Shown in pieces: positions 15,824-25,149 of a stretch of DNA of 64,000 bases. How positions within the stretch are numbered: position 1 is the first letter of the stretch; each line of letters opens with the position of its first letter. The DNA comes from Streptomyces sp. NBC_00224. Its GTDB lineage: Bacteria; Actinomycetota; Actinomycetes; Streptomycetales; Streptomycetaceae. Below the pieces are notes generated by a model. That model had not been told where the DNA came from, did no database searches, and saw only the letters and a list, made by a program, of their open reading frames with translations. A program made the translations under genes and the position numbers. The stretch covers positions 62,001 to 126,000 of the forward strand of contig NZ_CP108106.1 in NCBI RefSeq assembly GCF_041435195.1, written 5' to 3'.

Positions 15824-17725
15824 TTACGCGGCGCAGGAGACGCGTGTGCCAGGCGCAACGACGGGGGTTCCGTTGACCAGGTGGAGGGCGTAGAGCAGAT
15901 CGCGCATGCCGCAGGGCGACGTCAGGTCACGGCTGATGAGGTGCTCCAGAGCCCGCAGCCGGGAGCGGACAGTGGCCTGGGAGATTCCCAGTGTCCGTGC
16001 GGTGAGCTCGGTGTGAGCATCGTGGGTCAGCCAGGCCTCGGCCGTGAGGAGCAAGGGGCGCCGGTCCTGCTGCGCGGGGCGCAGCAACGACGCGGCCCAC
16101 GCCGCGACTTCGGGGGCGGCCAGGAGCGACAGCAGGCTGGGCGGTGTTGCGCAGACGTGGTCCGGTACGGACTGCTGGCGCCGGGTGACGACCTCCAGGG
16201 CCAGGGCGAGGGCGATGCGCGTCGTCAGCGTGGCAAGATCCATGTGCAGCAGCTCACTCGCCTTCCCTAGGTGGCGTGTGACGGTGTTGCGGTGCAGACC
16301 GAGTCTTCGGGCTGCCTCGGAGTGAGAGTAGGCAAGGGCAAGGGGAAGCGTGTCCCGGAGCTGCTCCCAATCAGCTTCCGCGCGCATCAACGGGCGCAGC
16401 AGGCAGCACGCCCAGGCGTAGGCCTCGGGCTGCGGCAGGAGGTCGATCAGTTTGGTCTCCTGCGCGGACAAGGCGACAGAGTCCGGCAGGTGGCGGGCCA
16501 GAGCCAGGGCGCCGATGGCTTCCTGGAGTGCGTCGGCGAGCAGTCCCATTGAGTAGACGCCACTGCCCCCAAGGCAGACTGAAGGGCCTAACTCTCGCAC
16601 AAGCTCAATGAGTTGCTCAGACAGTGCGTCACCCGTATCGGCGTCGGGCCGGACGGGATGGACGATCAGAGTCCGGCAGGCCGTGCGGGGGTCGGGTACC
16701 ACGAGCGCCTTGCTGGCCGTCAACCCCTCGCAGCGCCGTCTGACCCTGTCGTTGTCGGCCGGGTCAGACTCGAGGACGAAGACCCGGGCGGTCTCGGGGT
16801 CGAGCAGTCCCGGGGTGAGCCCGTCAATGATGCGGCGGGCCGTGGCGACCTCGGACTGGAACAGGAGTTCCGCCACGGCTGCGCGCGCGGCCCGGGTGGC
16901 GTCGGCGACCCGCCCGTATTCCCGTTGGGCCTGGTCGACCAGGCCGAGGAGCTTGGCGGCATGGCGCAGCATCTGCATCTCGTGGCTGGCGAAGGGGGTG
17001 TCTCGGGCGACGGCGAGAACGGGTTCGCGGCCGCGCACCACGCCGAGCGGGACCAGCTGGCTGTGGCGGGCTGGGGATGTCGGCGCGGTGCCGGTGAACG
17101 TCTGACGGATGACCAGCGGAGCGAGGTATTCGGCGGCGCTGGCTGGCGATGCCGCATGGACGCGTTCCGGATCGCTGACCATCACCTGTGCGCGCAGGCT
17201 CGTGGCGAGCCAGTCGACAATGCGCTGCATGGCCTGGCGGTCGGCCAGCTGTGCGGGGAGTTGCCTGACGAGCGCCGTCATCTGGGAGGCCGTACGCTCG
17301 GCGGCAGCCACTCTGCCCTGCTGGATGGTCTCGTGTACCCGGCGCCACGGGTAAGCCGGGGCGGTGGAGACCATCAGTACGATGGCCAGCTCGTCCGCGA
17401 GGTCACGGACCGCGCGCGGGAGTACCAGACGCGAGTCGCGGCTGATGGTGAAGACGAGCGCGACGGCGTCGTGTGCGGACATGTGCCGCAGCAGCCGGTC
17501 CACCGCCGCCAGGTCGCGACTGTAAAAGCGCCCGGGAGCTCCGGTCAGGACAACGATGCTCCCGGCGGGAACAGGCTGCAGCGGGCGCCCCTCGAGGAGC
17601 CGGGCGAGCGGCAGGACAACCAGGCCCGTGACCGGCACGTCGTGGTAGGGCTTACTGCCGCCAGGGATCAGGAATGCGAGCCGTGCTTCCGGGTGATTGG
17701 TGGAGAGGGAGCCGAGAGTCGGCAT
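15824..17725 (-). CDS. PucR/CdaR-type regulator with two C-terminal HTH motifs
   Basis: A 633-residue protein starting at ATG 17725 with GGAG six bases upstream. The N-terminal ~150 residues resemble the PucR domain (VPVTGLVVLPLARLLEG, IVVLTGAPG). A GGDEF-like/CdaR middle follows (ATARRIIDGLTPGLLDPETARVFVLE), then a PucR HTH: AYSHSEAARRLGLHRNTVTRHLGKA. Unusually, a second HTH-like unit (HTELTARTLGISQATVRSRL) ends the protein. PucR proteins sense small metabolites and usually activate nearby genes. It is divergent from the XRE/DUF574/PucR operon at 18383, which may be its target. Confidence 0.8.
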   Translation of the reverse strand: MPTLGSLSTNHPEARLAFLIPGGSKPYHDVPVTGLVVLPLARLLEGRPLQPVPAGSIVVLTGAPGRFYSRDLAAVDRLLRHMSAHDAVALVFTISRDSRLVLPRAVRDLADELAIVLMVSTAPAYPWRRVHETIQQGRVAAAERTASQMTALVRQLPAQLADRQAMQRIVDWLATSLRAQVMVSDPERVHAASPASAAEYLAPLVIRQTFTGTAPTSPARHSQLVPLGVVRGREPVLAVARDTPFASHEMQMLRHAAKLLGLVDQAQREYGRVADATRAARAAVAELLFQSEVATARRIIDGLTPGLLDPETARVFVLESDPADNDRVRRRCEGLTASKALVVPDPRTACRTLIVHPVRPDADTGDALSEQLIELVRELGPSVCLGGSGVYSMGLLADALQEAIGALALARHLPDSVALSAQETKLIDLLPQPEAYAWACCLLRPLMRAEADWEQLRDTLPLALAYSHSEAARRLGLHRNTVTRHLGKASELLHMDLATLTTRIALALALEVVTRRQQSVPDHVCATPPSLLSLLAAPEVAAWAASLLRPAQQDRRPLLLTAEAWLTHDAHTELTARTLGISQATVRSRLRALEHLISRDLTSPCGMRDLLYALHLVNGTPVVAPGTRVSCAA

Positions 17726-18382
17726 GCGGCACTCCTCGGTAGGGGCCCGTCTCGGCGGGTCGGTCGGGCAGGCAGAAACGGGTGAGAGTCCCTCCACGTG
17801 CCGATGGTCCCCGTGCGCTGTACGTGCCGAAGTGCGCGTGAACGGGCGGCTGGATGAGAGAGCGCCGGCGAAGGGCGGAACGCGCCTCGAGTGGACCGTG
17901 CGCGTGGACGCAGCATGCGCCGGTTCCCGGGCGCCGGGTCTCACAGGCGTGATCCACTGAGGCGCGGCCGGCTGTGGCGCCCAGGATCCGGGCGGGGCCA
18001 GGGTGTCACCCCCCTGGTGAACAATGCCTGCGTTGAACGCGCCAGCGGCGGACCACCCGGGCACACATGTGGGTGCAGCTCTAGCCCGACTCGGCTGTTT
18101 CCCTGCCCGATAGCCCCTAACAATCCGTTCCATCACGTCCCCCCGTGGTCTGGCTGGCCGGGTCGATCGCAGCGGACGAGCACAGCGGGCCAGCGCTCGG
18201 CACCGGGGTGCACCCGGGCTCTACCTGGTCCGACCGAAGGCCCACCGCTGGTCCACAACGGGCCCCCAACTACTCAGTAGCTGCGGCAGGTTAGACATCC
18301 TGTGGGGTTGCGCGCAGAGTATGCAAGGTACAAGGTGGGCACTACCCGCAGGTTGTGCAAAGTGTCGCCGAAAGGGGAGTTC
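17726..18382. promoter_or_regulatory. Divergent intergenic region between regulator genes
   Basis: About 660 bp lies between the PucR-like gene (leftward) and the XRE gene (rightward), longer than needed for two promoters. TTGCGCG...TATGCAA and TTGTGCAAAG near 18307-18365 form loosely repeated elements just before the XRE gene that could be operator sites. No open frame looks like a gene. Promoter positions cannot be fixed from sequence alone. Confidence 0.35.
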
Positions 18383-19228
18383 GTGGCACGGGAAAGGTCT
18401 GGCCGGACCATCGCGCACCGCGTGCTGGCCAACCGGCTCCAGACCCTTCGGGAGGCCGCCGGGTTCTCGCGGGCACAGGCGGCCGACGCCCTGGGTGCCC
18501 ACCAAGCGACCATCCGGCGTATCGAGTTGGCCGCGACCTCACTCGACGAGGGCCAGGTCCACACCCTCCTCAAGGCCTACGGAGCCGGGCCCGCCGAGAT
18601 CGACGAGTTCCTCAGCGACATGGCCTGCGCCAACCTGCCGGGCTGGTGGCACCCGTGGCGTTCGGCGATGGAACCCTGGCAGCAGGACCTCATGGGTATC
18701 GAGTCCGCCGCCGAAATGATCCGCGTCTGGGAGCCAGCCTTGGTTCCGGCTCTGCTGCGCACACCCGCCTACGCACGCGCCGTGGAAGACATCCGCCGGT
18801 CCGACCTGTCCGCCGCGGTCAGGCAGGCACGGACCGAACTGCTACTGGAGCGCCAGAGGCGCCTGCGCGAGGCGCACACCAGGATCTGGGCGCTCATGTC
18901 GGCGACGGCCCTGCACACACAGGTTGGCAGCCCGGCCGTGATGGCCGAACAGCATCGGGAACTGTCCGCCGCCGCGCAACGCGGCGACATCACCTTGCAG
19001 ATCTATCCCCTCGACGGCCCCCTGCATGCCCTGGCCGGGCAGCCCACGCTGCTGCTCTACCGGGTCAACGTGCCCGAAGTCCCTGACCACGTCGTCCGCG
19101 ACGGCGGACTGCCGGGAACCGCCGAGGTCTCGGACGAACTCACTACCGTCACGGCGTATCAGGTGCGGTGGGACCACGCCTGCGTGCTCGCCCCGCACCC
19201 CAACACATCGATGGAGGCACTGAGATGA
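18383..19228 (+). CDS. XRE-family regulator with DUF5753-like C-terminal domain
   Basis: A 281-residue protein. The start is GTG 18383 (VARERSGRT), preceded by AAAGGGGAG. Residues about 12-65 form an XRE HTH (RLQTLREAAGFSRAQAADAL, HQATIRRIELA). The rest matches the streptomycete DUF5753 region: WQQDLMGIESAAEMIRVWEPALVPALLRTPAYA, ITLQIYPLDGPLHALAG and LLYRVNVPEVPDHVV. These regulators are abundant in Streptomyces and are often paired with a DUF397 partner, but here the next gene is a DUF574 methyltransferase, coupled by an ATGA overlap. Confidence 0.9.
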   Translation: MARERSGRTIAHRVLANRLQTLREAAGFSRAQAADALGAHQATIRRIELAATSLDEGQVHTLLKAYGAGPAEIDEFLSDMACANLPGWWHPWRSAMEPWQQDLMGIESAAEMIRVWEPALVPALLRTPAYARAVEDIRRSDLSAAVRQARTELLLERQRRLREAHTRIWALMSATALHTQVGSPAVMAEQHRELSAAAQRGDITLQIYPLDGPLHALAGQPTLLLYRVNVPEVPDHVVRDGGLPGTAEVSDELTTVTAYQVRWDHACVLAPHPNTSMEALR

Positions 19229-20022
19229 CAGAGCCCACCCCCAAGTCGACCACAATCGACACGTCCGTCGCGCACAGCGCGCGGGTGTGGAACTACTGGC
19301 TCGGCGGCAAGGACCACTACCCTGCCGACCAGGCGGCCGGAGACGCCTACAGCAGCAAGTACCCCAACATCGTCCCGTTCGCCGGGGAATCACGCGCCTT
19401 CCTGCGCCGCACGGTCACCTACCTCACGAAGGAAGCGGGGATACGCCAGTTCATCGACCTGGGGGCCGGGCTGCCGACCAGCAACAACACGCACGAGGTG
19501 GCACAGCGGATCGCGCCTGAGTGCCGAGTGGTCTACGTCGACCACGACCCGATCGTGCTGTTACACGTCCACGCGTTACGCACCAGCACCAAGGAGGGAG
19601 CCACCGCGTACGTCCAGACCGACATGCGCAACACCGAAGAGGTGCTGGCCGGGGCAGCCAAGACACTCGACATGACACAGCCCATCGCCCTGGTCATCAA
19701 CGACGTCCTCGGCCACATCGTGGACTGGCAGTCGGCCCTGGGCCTGGTACGCCGCTTGGTGGACCAGCTGCCCGCTGGCAGCTACCTCGCACTGAGCCAC
19801 TCCACGGCCGCCGACGACCTTCACCGCAAGGTCCAGGAGGAGTACAACACCAGCGGCGCGATCCCCTATATTCTCCGCGAACCCTCCGTCACGGTGCAGC
19901 TGTTCGACGGCACGGACCTGGTCGAGCCCGGTTTCACCAGCTGGCCCCGGTGGCGTCCGGACCCCACCACCGGCACCCTCACCGACCGCGCGGGGTGGGG
20001 CGGCGTGGCCCGGATCCGGTGA
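19225..20022 (+). CDS. DUF574/Methyltransf_19-type SAM-dependent methyltransferase
   Basis: A 265-residue protein. The N-terminal SVAHSARVWNYWLGGKDHYPADQAAG block is the hallmark of this actinobacterial family, followed by QFIDLGAGLPTSNN (SAM-binding loop), VVYVDHDPIVL (acidic strand end) and VINDVLGHIVD. The substrate is unknown; members often sit beside XRE regulators, as here. The ATG overlaps the stop of the XRE gene, and its own stop overlaps the GTG of the next gene (GTGA), so all three are translationally coupled. Confidence 0.9.
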   Translation: MTEPTPKSTTIDTSVAHSARVWNYWLGGKDHYPADQAAGDAYSSKYPNIVPFAGESRAFLRRTVTYLTKEAGIRQFIDLGAGLPTSNNTHEVAQRIAPECRVVYVDHDPIVLLHVHALRTSTKEGATAYVQTDMRNTEEVLAGAAKTLDMTQPIALVINDVLGHIVDWQSALGLVRRLVDQLPAGSYLALSHSTAADDLHRKVQEEYNTSGAIPYILREPSVTVQLFDGTDLVEPGFTSWPRWRPDPTTGTLTDRAGWGGVARIR

Positions 20023-21458
20023 CCACAGGTGGTGGGGCACTCCCGCCCTCCCCGCTGGGGAAGGCGACGCCGTACCAGCTGGTGCGGCGGCTTCAAAGGG
20101 CGGCCGCCCACTCAGATGCGCAGCTGATTGCGGAAGTTGCCGCCGTGGCCGAAGGCTGGGCGGTCCTGGTCAACCGCGGCGGCCGCGCGGTGCACAGCAG
20201 CCCGCCCGACGCCGCCGCGGAGGGAATCCGCGCGGCGGAGCGCCCGTTGGCCTACCGCCACCTCATCGTCCGCAAAATGACCGACTCCACCCTCGTCATC
20301 AAGCCCGGCTCCGCCACCCCGCGCAAACGCGTCGCGCTGATCCAGTCGACCGCAGTCGACCTGCTAAGGCTGCGCGCAACCACCCGCCAGGTGGAGGAGA
20401 GCCACCGCCTTGAGCAGCGCCAGCACCGGGCGGTACTGGCGCTGCTCCTGGCGGGCCAGGCCCGGCTCGCTGCCGAGGTACTGGGCTGCAACGCCCTCAC
20501 CCACGCGACGGTCTACCGGCTTACCGGGGAAGCCGCCGAGACCGCCTACCGCGACCTGTGGCGCACCGTGCACCCTCCCGGTCCCCCCGCCTCGCCCCGC
20601 ACCCTGGTGTGCCTGCAGGGCACAGAACTCACCGTCATCGCCCTGCACGACCGCCACGGCGACTCCCACCAGCGGTTCGCCCTCATGGCGCGGATCGCTG
20701 ACCAGCACCGCCTGGCGGGCGGCACTGCGGAGCCGGTGCCGCTGGACATGCTCCCCACGGCCTGGGCAGAGGCCGCGACGGCGCGCAGCAGTGCGGCCGG
20801 GGGCTGCCTGGCGCCTGCCACCGGCTTGGGCGCCTACGAACTGCTCCATGTGATACCGCCCGACCGGCTGGCCGTCTGGTCCGCGCAAGTCCTCCACCCG
20901 CTGACCCGCGAGCAGCGCAAAACCCTAGAGGCCTACCTGCGCGCTGGCTCTGCGGCCGGCGCCGCATCGGCTCTCGCGGTCGCGGAAGGCACGGTGCGCC
21001 TGCGTCTACGCAATGCCAGCACCGCCCTCGCCGTGGAACTCGACGATCCCGGGACCCAAGCACTGCTCCTGCTAGCCGTCCGGGCACCCGCCTCGCACCC
21101 ACCTCCCTCGGCTACCCGGCGGCTGCCAAGCCAGCCGTGTGTGCCACCCGAGCTTCTGCGGCCCGAACGCGCCCGCCGCTGGGCATCACAGCTACTGGAG
21201 CCCCTGGACCGTCCCTTGCGCATCGCGTTGCGCTGCTGGCTGGCCCACCGCGGCCGCACCGCCCCGGCGGCCGCCGAGCTGAACCTGAGCCGCAGCACCC
21301 TGACGCAGTGGCTAGCCCGGTGCAGCGAGGCTCTCGGGCTGGACCTGGCGTCGGCCGCCGTGCGGGCCGAACTCCACCTGGCCGCCGAAACACTCGCCAC
21401 CGCCGATGACAACCCGGCCACCCTGCCCCGACGCGGCGGCCGCACCTATCGCACGTGA
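20019..21458 (+). CDS. PucR-like regulator with tandem C-terminal HTH units
   Basis: A 479-residue protein starting at GTG 20019 within a 4-base overlap with the methyltransferase stop. It lacks a clear N-terminal PucR sensory domain. The centre has LEQRQHRAVLALLLAGQARLAAEVLG and a HDRHGDSHQRFALM region. The C terminus holds two HTH-like units (AGAASALAVAEGTVRLRLRNAS and APAAAELNLSRSTLTQWLARCS), mirroring the double-HTH layout of the divergent gene at 15824. The pair may be paralogues. Confidence 0.75.
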   Translation: MTTGGGALPPSPLGKATPYQLVRRLQRAAAHSDAQLIAEVAAVAEGWAVLVNRGGRAVHSSPPDAAAEGIRAAERPLAYRHLIVRKMTDSTLVIKPGSATPRKRVALIQSTAVDLLRLRATTRQVEESHRLEQRQHRAVLALLLAGQARLAAEVLGCNALTHATVYRLTGEAAETAYRDLWRTVHPPGPPASPRTLVCLQGTELTVIALHDRHGDSHQRFALMARIADQHRLAGGTAEPVPLDMLPTAWAEAATARSSAAGGCLAPATGLGAYELLHVIPPDRLAVWSAQVLHPLTREQRKTLEAYLRAGSAAGAASALAVAEGTVRLRLRNASTALAVELDDPGTQALLLLAVRAPASHPPPSATRRLPSQPCVPPELLRPERARRWASQLLEPLDRPLRIALRCWLAHRGRTAPAAAELNLSRSTLTQWLARCSEALGLDLASAAVRAELHLAAETLATADDNPATLPRRGGRTYRT

Positions 21459-21536
21459 GGACCGCGACCCTCGTGAGAGAGCATTGCTGGGCGTCGACCT
21501 CAGCGGCCCACAGAACCCATTCCCCCCACCGGGACC

Positions 21537-22031
21537 TCATCGTTCGGCGCTAGCCATGGCGTGTCCCTCCGCACCTGTGGCGCCCTGCTCGCCGAGGCCA
21601 GCGCTCGCGTCGACCCGCATCCAGCGCTTGTCCTTGAACTGGCCGCTGTCCTGCGGGGCGATCTGGTAGTGGCGGGCCCCTTTCACGAACAGCATCCGGG
21701 TGGTCGGCGCCGAGCGCAGGTTCTTGATGCCCGCGCTGGTGGTGTTGATCTGCGTGTCGAACGCGGTCTGGGTTCCCCACGTGTACGTGCCGGTCGCCTC
21801 CATCGGCGCCGGCTAGCCCACCCCCGTGATCGTGGCCGTGATGACCGCCGACTGGGCCCGCTCCGTCGTGTCGCTGGTCCGCGCGAGCGCGGCCATCACC
21901 GCGCCATTGGCCTTGTCGGCCGTGTCCGCCACCGACTTCGCGGTCTCCTTGGCCTGCTGGGCCGAGCAGGCCGTCAACCCCGCCAGGACGATCGCGGCCG
22001 TCATGCCGACCGCCACCTACCGCTTGCTCAT
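21537..22031 (-). pseudogene. Lipoprotein gene interrupted by two in-frame TAG codons
   Basis: A single minus-strand frame runs from ATG 22031 (MSKR) through TAG at 22017-22019, continues as VAVGMTAAIVLAGLTAC (a lipobox, Cys for lipid attachment), hits a second TAG at 21813-21815 and continues as TGTYTWGTQTAFDTQ, QIAPQDSGQFKDKRWMRVD to the end. A G-rich ribosome-binding site precedes the ATG. The second half resembles the exported part of streptomycete lipoproteins. Translation could restart at GTG 22016, giving only a short lipopeptide. Two identical nonsense codons in an otherwise intact frame suggest recent decay. Confidence 0.7.
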
Positions 22032-22223
22032 GGAACCCACCCCCTGGAAATGCATGCGCCGATGCGCATCCTGCTTGATCACTTCAGGCATCGTTCGCCG
22101 TCGTGAACCCGAGCCCCTGCCCCCACCATGCAGGCCGGTCAAGGCTCTGTGTATGGTGCGGAAGAACTATGGCACGGTCCGGACCAATCGCGCCCCTATG
22201 ACCTTTTTCCTGGGGGAAAAACC

Positions 22224-23171
22224 ATGCGTTTCATCCAGCGTGGCCGCGCCGTCAAGAGCGCGCTCGCCGCCACCGCCATCGCCGCAGCGATGGCCGCCAC
22301 CGCCGGTAACGCGTTCGCGGCCGGGAACCCGGCCGATGACGCCACCAAGGGCGCCCAGGCCGCCGAGCAGCACCGTGCCCCGTCCGCGAAGGGCAAGCTG
22401 GCCGCTCCGCGTGCGGCGGTCGGCGGGGAGCGGACGGCCACCTTCCCGATGGCGGCTGTGGAGCGGGACGGGTGGTTGAACTGGTACTTCCCGGACGGCC
22501 GGGGTGGCTTCGAGGCGTCGTGGCCCACGGCCGCCGACTTCAGCGCCTTCAAGCACTACATCCAGGTCGACCAGGACAAGGACGGACAGAAGGACGGTGC
22601 CTGGAGTGTCCTGAAGGACGGCCAGCTTCTGTACACCACGGCCAAGCCCAACCAGACGGCGTCCACGAAGGCGATCGGCGGGGGCTGGCAGATCTACAAC
22701 AAGGTGCTCTCCCCCGGCAACCTCGCCGGAGCCCGCGAGTCGGACCTGCTCGCCGTGGACAAGGCGGGCGTGCTGTGGCTCTACCTCGGCTACAACGACG
22801 GCCGGGTCACCGCCCGCACCAAGGTCGGCGGCGGCTGGGGCCAGTACACCGAGATCGCCGGCCAGGGCGACCTGAACGGCGACGGGTTCACGGACATCGT
22901 CGCCCGCGACAGGGCCGGCGTGCTGTGGCTCTACGCCGGCAACGGCGACCGCAAGGACCCGTTCAACAACCGCGTCAAGATCGGTGGCGGCTGGAACACC
23001 TACAACCGCCTCCTCTCGGTGGGTGACCTCGACGGCGACGGCCGCAGCGACCTTGTCGCGCGCGGCAACGACGGCACGCTGTGGCGCTACTCCGGCAACG
23101 GCGACTCCCGCGACCCCTTCGACAACCGCGTCAAGATCGGCTGGGGCTACAACTCCCTTAACCTCATCTGA
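22224..23171 (+). CDS. Secreted FG-GAP/VCBS-repeat protein
   Basis: A 315-residue protein starting at ATG 22224. Residues 1-35 are an export signal (RGRAVKSALAATAIAAAMAAT, cleavage near NAFAAG). The mature part carries repeats of about 48 residues with GDLNGDGFTDIVARD and GDLDGDGRSDLVARG calcium-binding loops and VLWLY(A/L)GN strands: a partial beta-propeller typical of extracellular VCBS/FG-GAP proteins. Such domains bind ligands or accompany enzymes; no catalytic domain is present here. A strong hairpin follows the stop. Confidence 0.85.
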   Translation: MRFIQRGRAVKSALAATAIAAAMAATAGNAFAAGNPADDATKGAQAAEQHRAPSAKGKLAAPRAAVGGERTATFPMAAVERDGWLNWYFPDGRGGFEASWPTAADFSAFKHYIQVDQDKDGQKDGAWSVLKDGQLLYTTAKPNQTASTKAIGGGWQIYNKVLSPGNLAGARESDLLAVDKAGVLWLYLGYNDGRVTARTKVGGGWGQYTEIAGQGDLNGDGFTDIVARDRAGVLWLYAGNGDRKDPFNNRVKIGGGWNTYNRLLSVGDLDGDGRSDLVARGNDGTLWRYSGNGDSRDPFDNRVKIGWGYNSLNLI

Positions 23172-23209
23172 CCGAACGCCACAGACCGGACCGGGCCGGC
23201 GCCGGTGAC

Positions 23210-23241
23210 GCGCCAGGACACCTCTCCAGGTGTCCTGGCGC
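23210..23241. terminator. 14-bp stem, 4-base loop hairpin
   Basis: GCGCCAGGACACCT pairs perfectly with its complement around CTCC, 39 bp after the stop of the FG-GAP gene. This is a strong intrinsic-terminator candidate for that single-gene unit. The remaining bases to 23474 show no gene. Confidence 0.75.
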
Positions 23242-23474
23242 CCTGCGTAGATCTGCTGGACTCTTTCCACGGAAGTTCGCGCGACCCGGGAGCGCAACGC
23301 TGGTGGTCTCCATGAGCCCTGGATGACGATCGCCGGTGGCGTACGGCCCGTCACCCTGTGCGCGGCCACACCCGCACGCCGGTGGGGGGGATGGTCCGAC
23401 CCGCATGTGGCACGCCCTGCTGCGGGCTGTTCCTGGCTTGGACTGTTCTGCGCCGCAGCTTGCGGCCGGGTGAG

Positions 23475-23870
23475 CTACAGCGACCGGAGAACGGCGACGA
23501 CCCGGCCGAGGATCATGCCGTCGTCGTCGAGGCTGATGGGGGAAAAGGCCGGGTTGCAGGGCATCAGCCACACTCCGTCGTCCGCGATCCGGAGTTTCTT
23601 GACCGTGGCCTCCCCGGTGCCCAGCAGCGCGGCCACGATGTCGCCGAGCTCGGCAGCACGTTGACGCCTGATGACGACGATGTCGCCGTCCCGGATACCT
23701 GCGTCGATCATGCACTGGCCAGTTTCAGTGCAAACAGGTCACCGTGGCCAACCAGTGCAACTGGCATCGGGAGCACATCCTGGACGTCTTGCTCGGCAAG
23801 CATCGGTTCTCCTGCCGCGATCCGGCCGACCAGCGGGACCTGGACCACGCCGGCCACGTGCTCGGCCTGG
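23475..23870 (-). pseudogene. LexA-like repressor C-terminal fragment
   Basis: The minus strand reads [19 protein letters not shown], then [10 protein letters not shown], a frame change near 23711, then [37 protein letters not shown] and ILGRVVAVLRSL. This is the LexA cleavage and S24 peptidase region, with the catalytic lysine neighbourhood (ATVKKL) present. The VVGDS stretch holding the catalytic serine is lost at the frame change, and the N-terminal winged helix is absent. It is a non-functional fragment. Confidence 0.75.
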
Positions 23871-23989
23871 ACGACCCGCGCGGCCAGGTGCGCGTCGGAC
23901 GAGGTCGGAACAGGCGCTGCAATTTTTTGGGGACTCGGCGATGCCGGGTATCGCCCGCCCCCGGCCGGGGCGCGCCGTGGCCAACGGGG

Positions 23990-24275
23990 CGTCGCCACAC
24001 GGGCGTTGATCGCGCAGGCGCCTCCCCTGGGGGCCGTCACCAACCCGACCAAGGCGTCCGCGCTGGCCAGAGCTCCGGAGAGGGGTACGGGAGCTGCCAG
24101 GCCCGTCGATGGCGTTACGGCTTCGCGGACCCGGCCGGCCTCCCGGCGCCGGGCACGGTGCGCCTTCTGGCGGCAGGCGGGGTGGTCGAAGACCGCGTCA
24201 CGGCGGTGCCCGTGCCCCCAGCGCGAAGCGGGTCCCGCACACCGGGCAGCGGACCACACGCTCGTCCTCCTAGCC
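23990..24275 (-). pseudogene. Fragment of a small Cys-rich zinc-binding protein
   Basis: After GGAGG on the minus strand, a GTG near 24275 begins [14 protein letters not shown]; a frameshift then leads to [21 protein letters not shown]. The CPxCG...[11 protein letters not shown] order matches small actinobacterial zinc-binding proteins that end in 'CRQRAYRAR'. The downstream frame merges with the LexA fragment. The assignment rests on a few motifs only. Confidence 0.35.
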
Positions 24276-24430
24276 GAGGATGACCACGGCGAGCGCGCGG
24301 GGCGCGATCGAAGCCGTCTGGCGCCTCGTTCAGGCGCTGGCCGACACGACGGCGGATTAACCCTGCGAAAACGCCGAACGCCCCCGCTCCCCCAGCGGCG
24401 CCGTGGAGGGCCGGGCGCTGGCACGGCAGG

Positions 24431-24892
24431 TCAGGTCTGGCACTGGGAGGTGGCGGCGCTGGACCAGTTGCTCCAGGCGCCGCCCGCCGGCCGGACGTGG
24501 ACGCGGACCGTGATCTTCGCGTTGACGACGAAGCAGACGCGGGTGGAGCTGGCGATTTCGATGGGGCCGACGGTCGAGCGGCGCTGGACGAGGGTGCGGC
24601 CGCTGCCCATCTTGGTCCAGTCGTCGCCGTCGCCGGCGACGTGGAGGAAGGCTTCGTACTCCACGTAGGAGGCGTGGGCGCGGGTGTTGGTGATGACGGT
24701 GTGGGCCTTGATGTCGCGGAAGAAGACCTTTCCTTCCTTGAACTTCTCGGCGCTGATGCAGCCGTTGGCGGCGATGCCCTGGGTGGAGACGGAGCCGCCG
24801 CAGGCGACGGCGGCGGCGTGGGCGTCGGCGGTGGGGATGAGGACGGCGAGGGCGGTGGCCGCGGTGAGGGCTGCGGTCTGTCGCAGGCGCAT
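24431..24892 (-). CDS. Secreted protein of unknown function
   Basis: A 153-residue protein starting at ATG 24892 with AGGA seven bases upstream. A signal peptide (TAALTAATALAVLIPTADAHA) is followed by a mature domain with four cysteines (VACGG, NGCIS, RVCFV and the C-terminal CQT). It has alternating strands (VFFRDIKAHTVITNTRAHASYVEY, VCFVVNAKITVRVHVRPAGG) and is probably a disulfide-stabilised beta sandwich. No known family is recognised. It stands alone between integrase and LexA remnants. Confidence 0.75.
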   Translation of the reverse strand: MRLRQTAALTAATALAVLIPTADAHAAAVACGGSVSTQGIAANGCISAEKFKEGKVFFRDIKAHTVITNTRAHASYVEYEAFLHVAGDGDDWTKMGSGRTLVQRRSTVGPIEIASSTRVCFVVNAKITVRVHVRPAGGAWSNWSSAATSQCQT

Positions 24893-25149
24893 GGAGTGTC
24901 CTTGTCTGTCGGGGGTCTGAGGCTATCCAGGAGCGGGGTGGGAGCGCGTCGTCCCCGCGAATATTTCTCCCCGGGCCCACAGCAGCGCACCGTGCCGCCG
25001 CGGCGCCGGCCGCGAGGACTTCGTGATGGAGCCCGTCTACTGGGACGCTGGCACCGCCCGGCTGCTGCCCCGCCTGCTCCAGGTGCACCTCACGCCGCGC
25101 GATCAGCCGGTCGATCGCCATCTCGCCCTCGAAGGCCAGACCTCCACCC

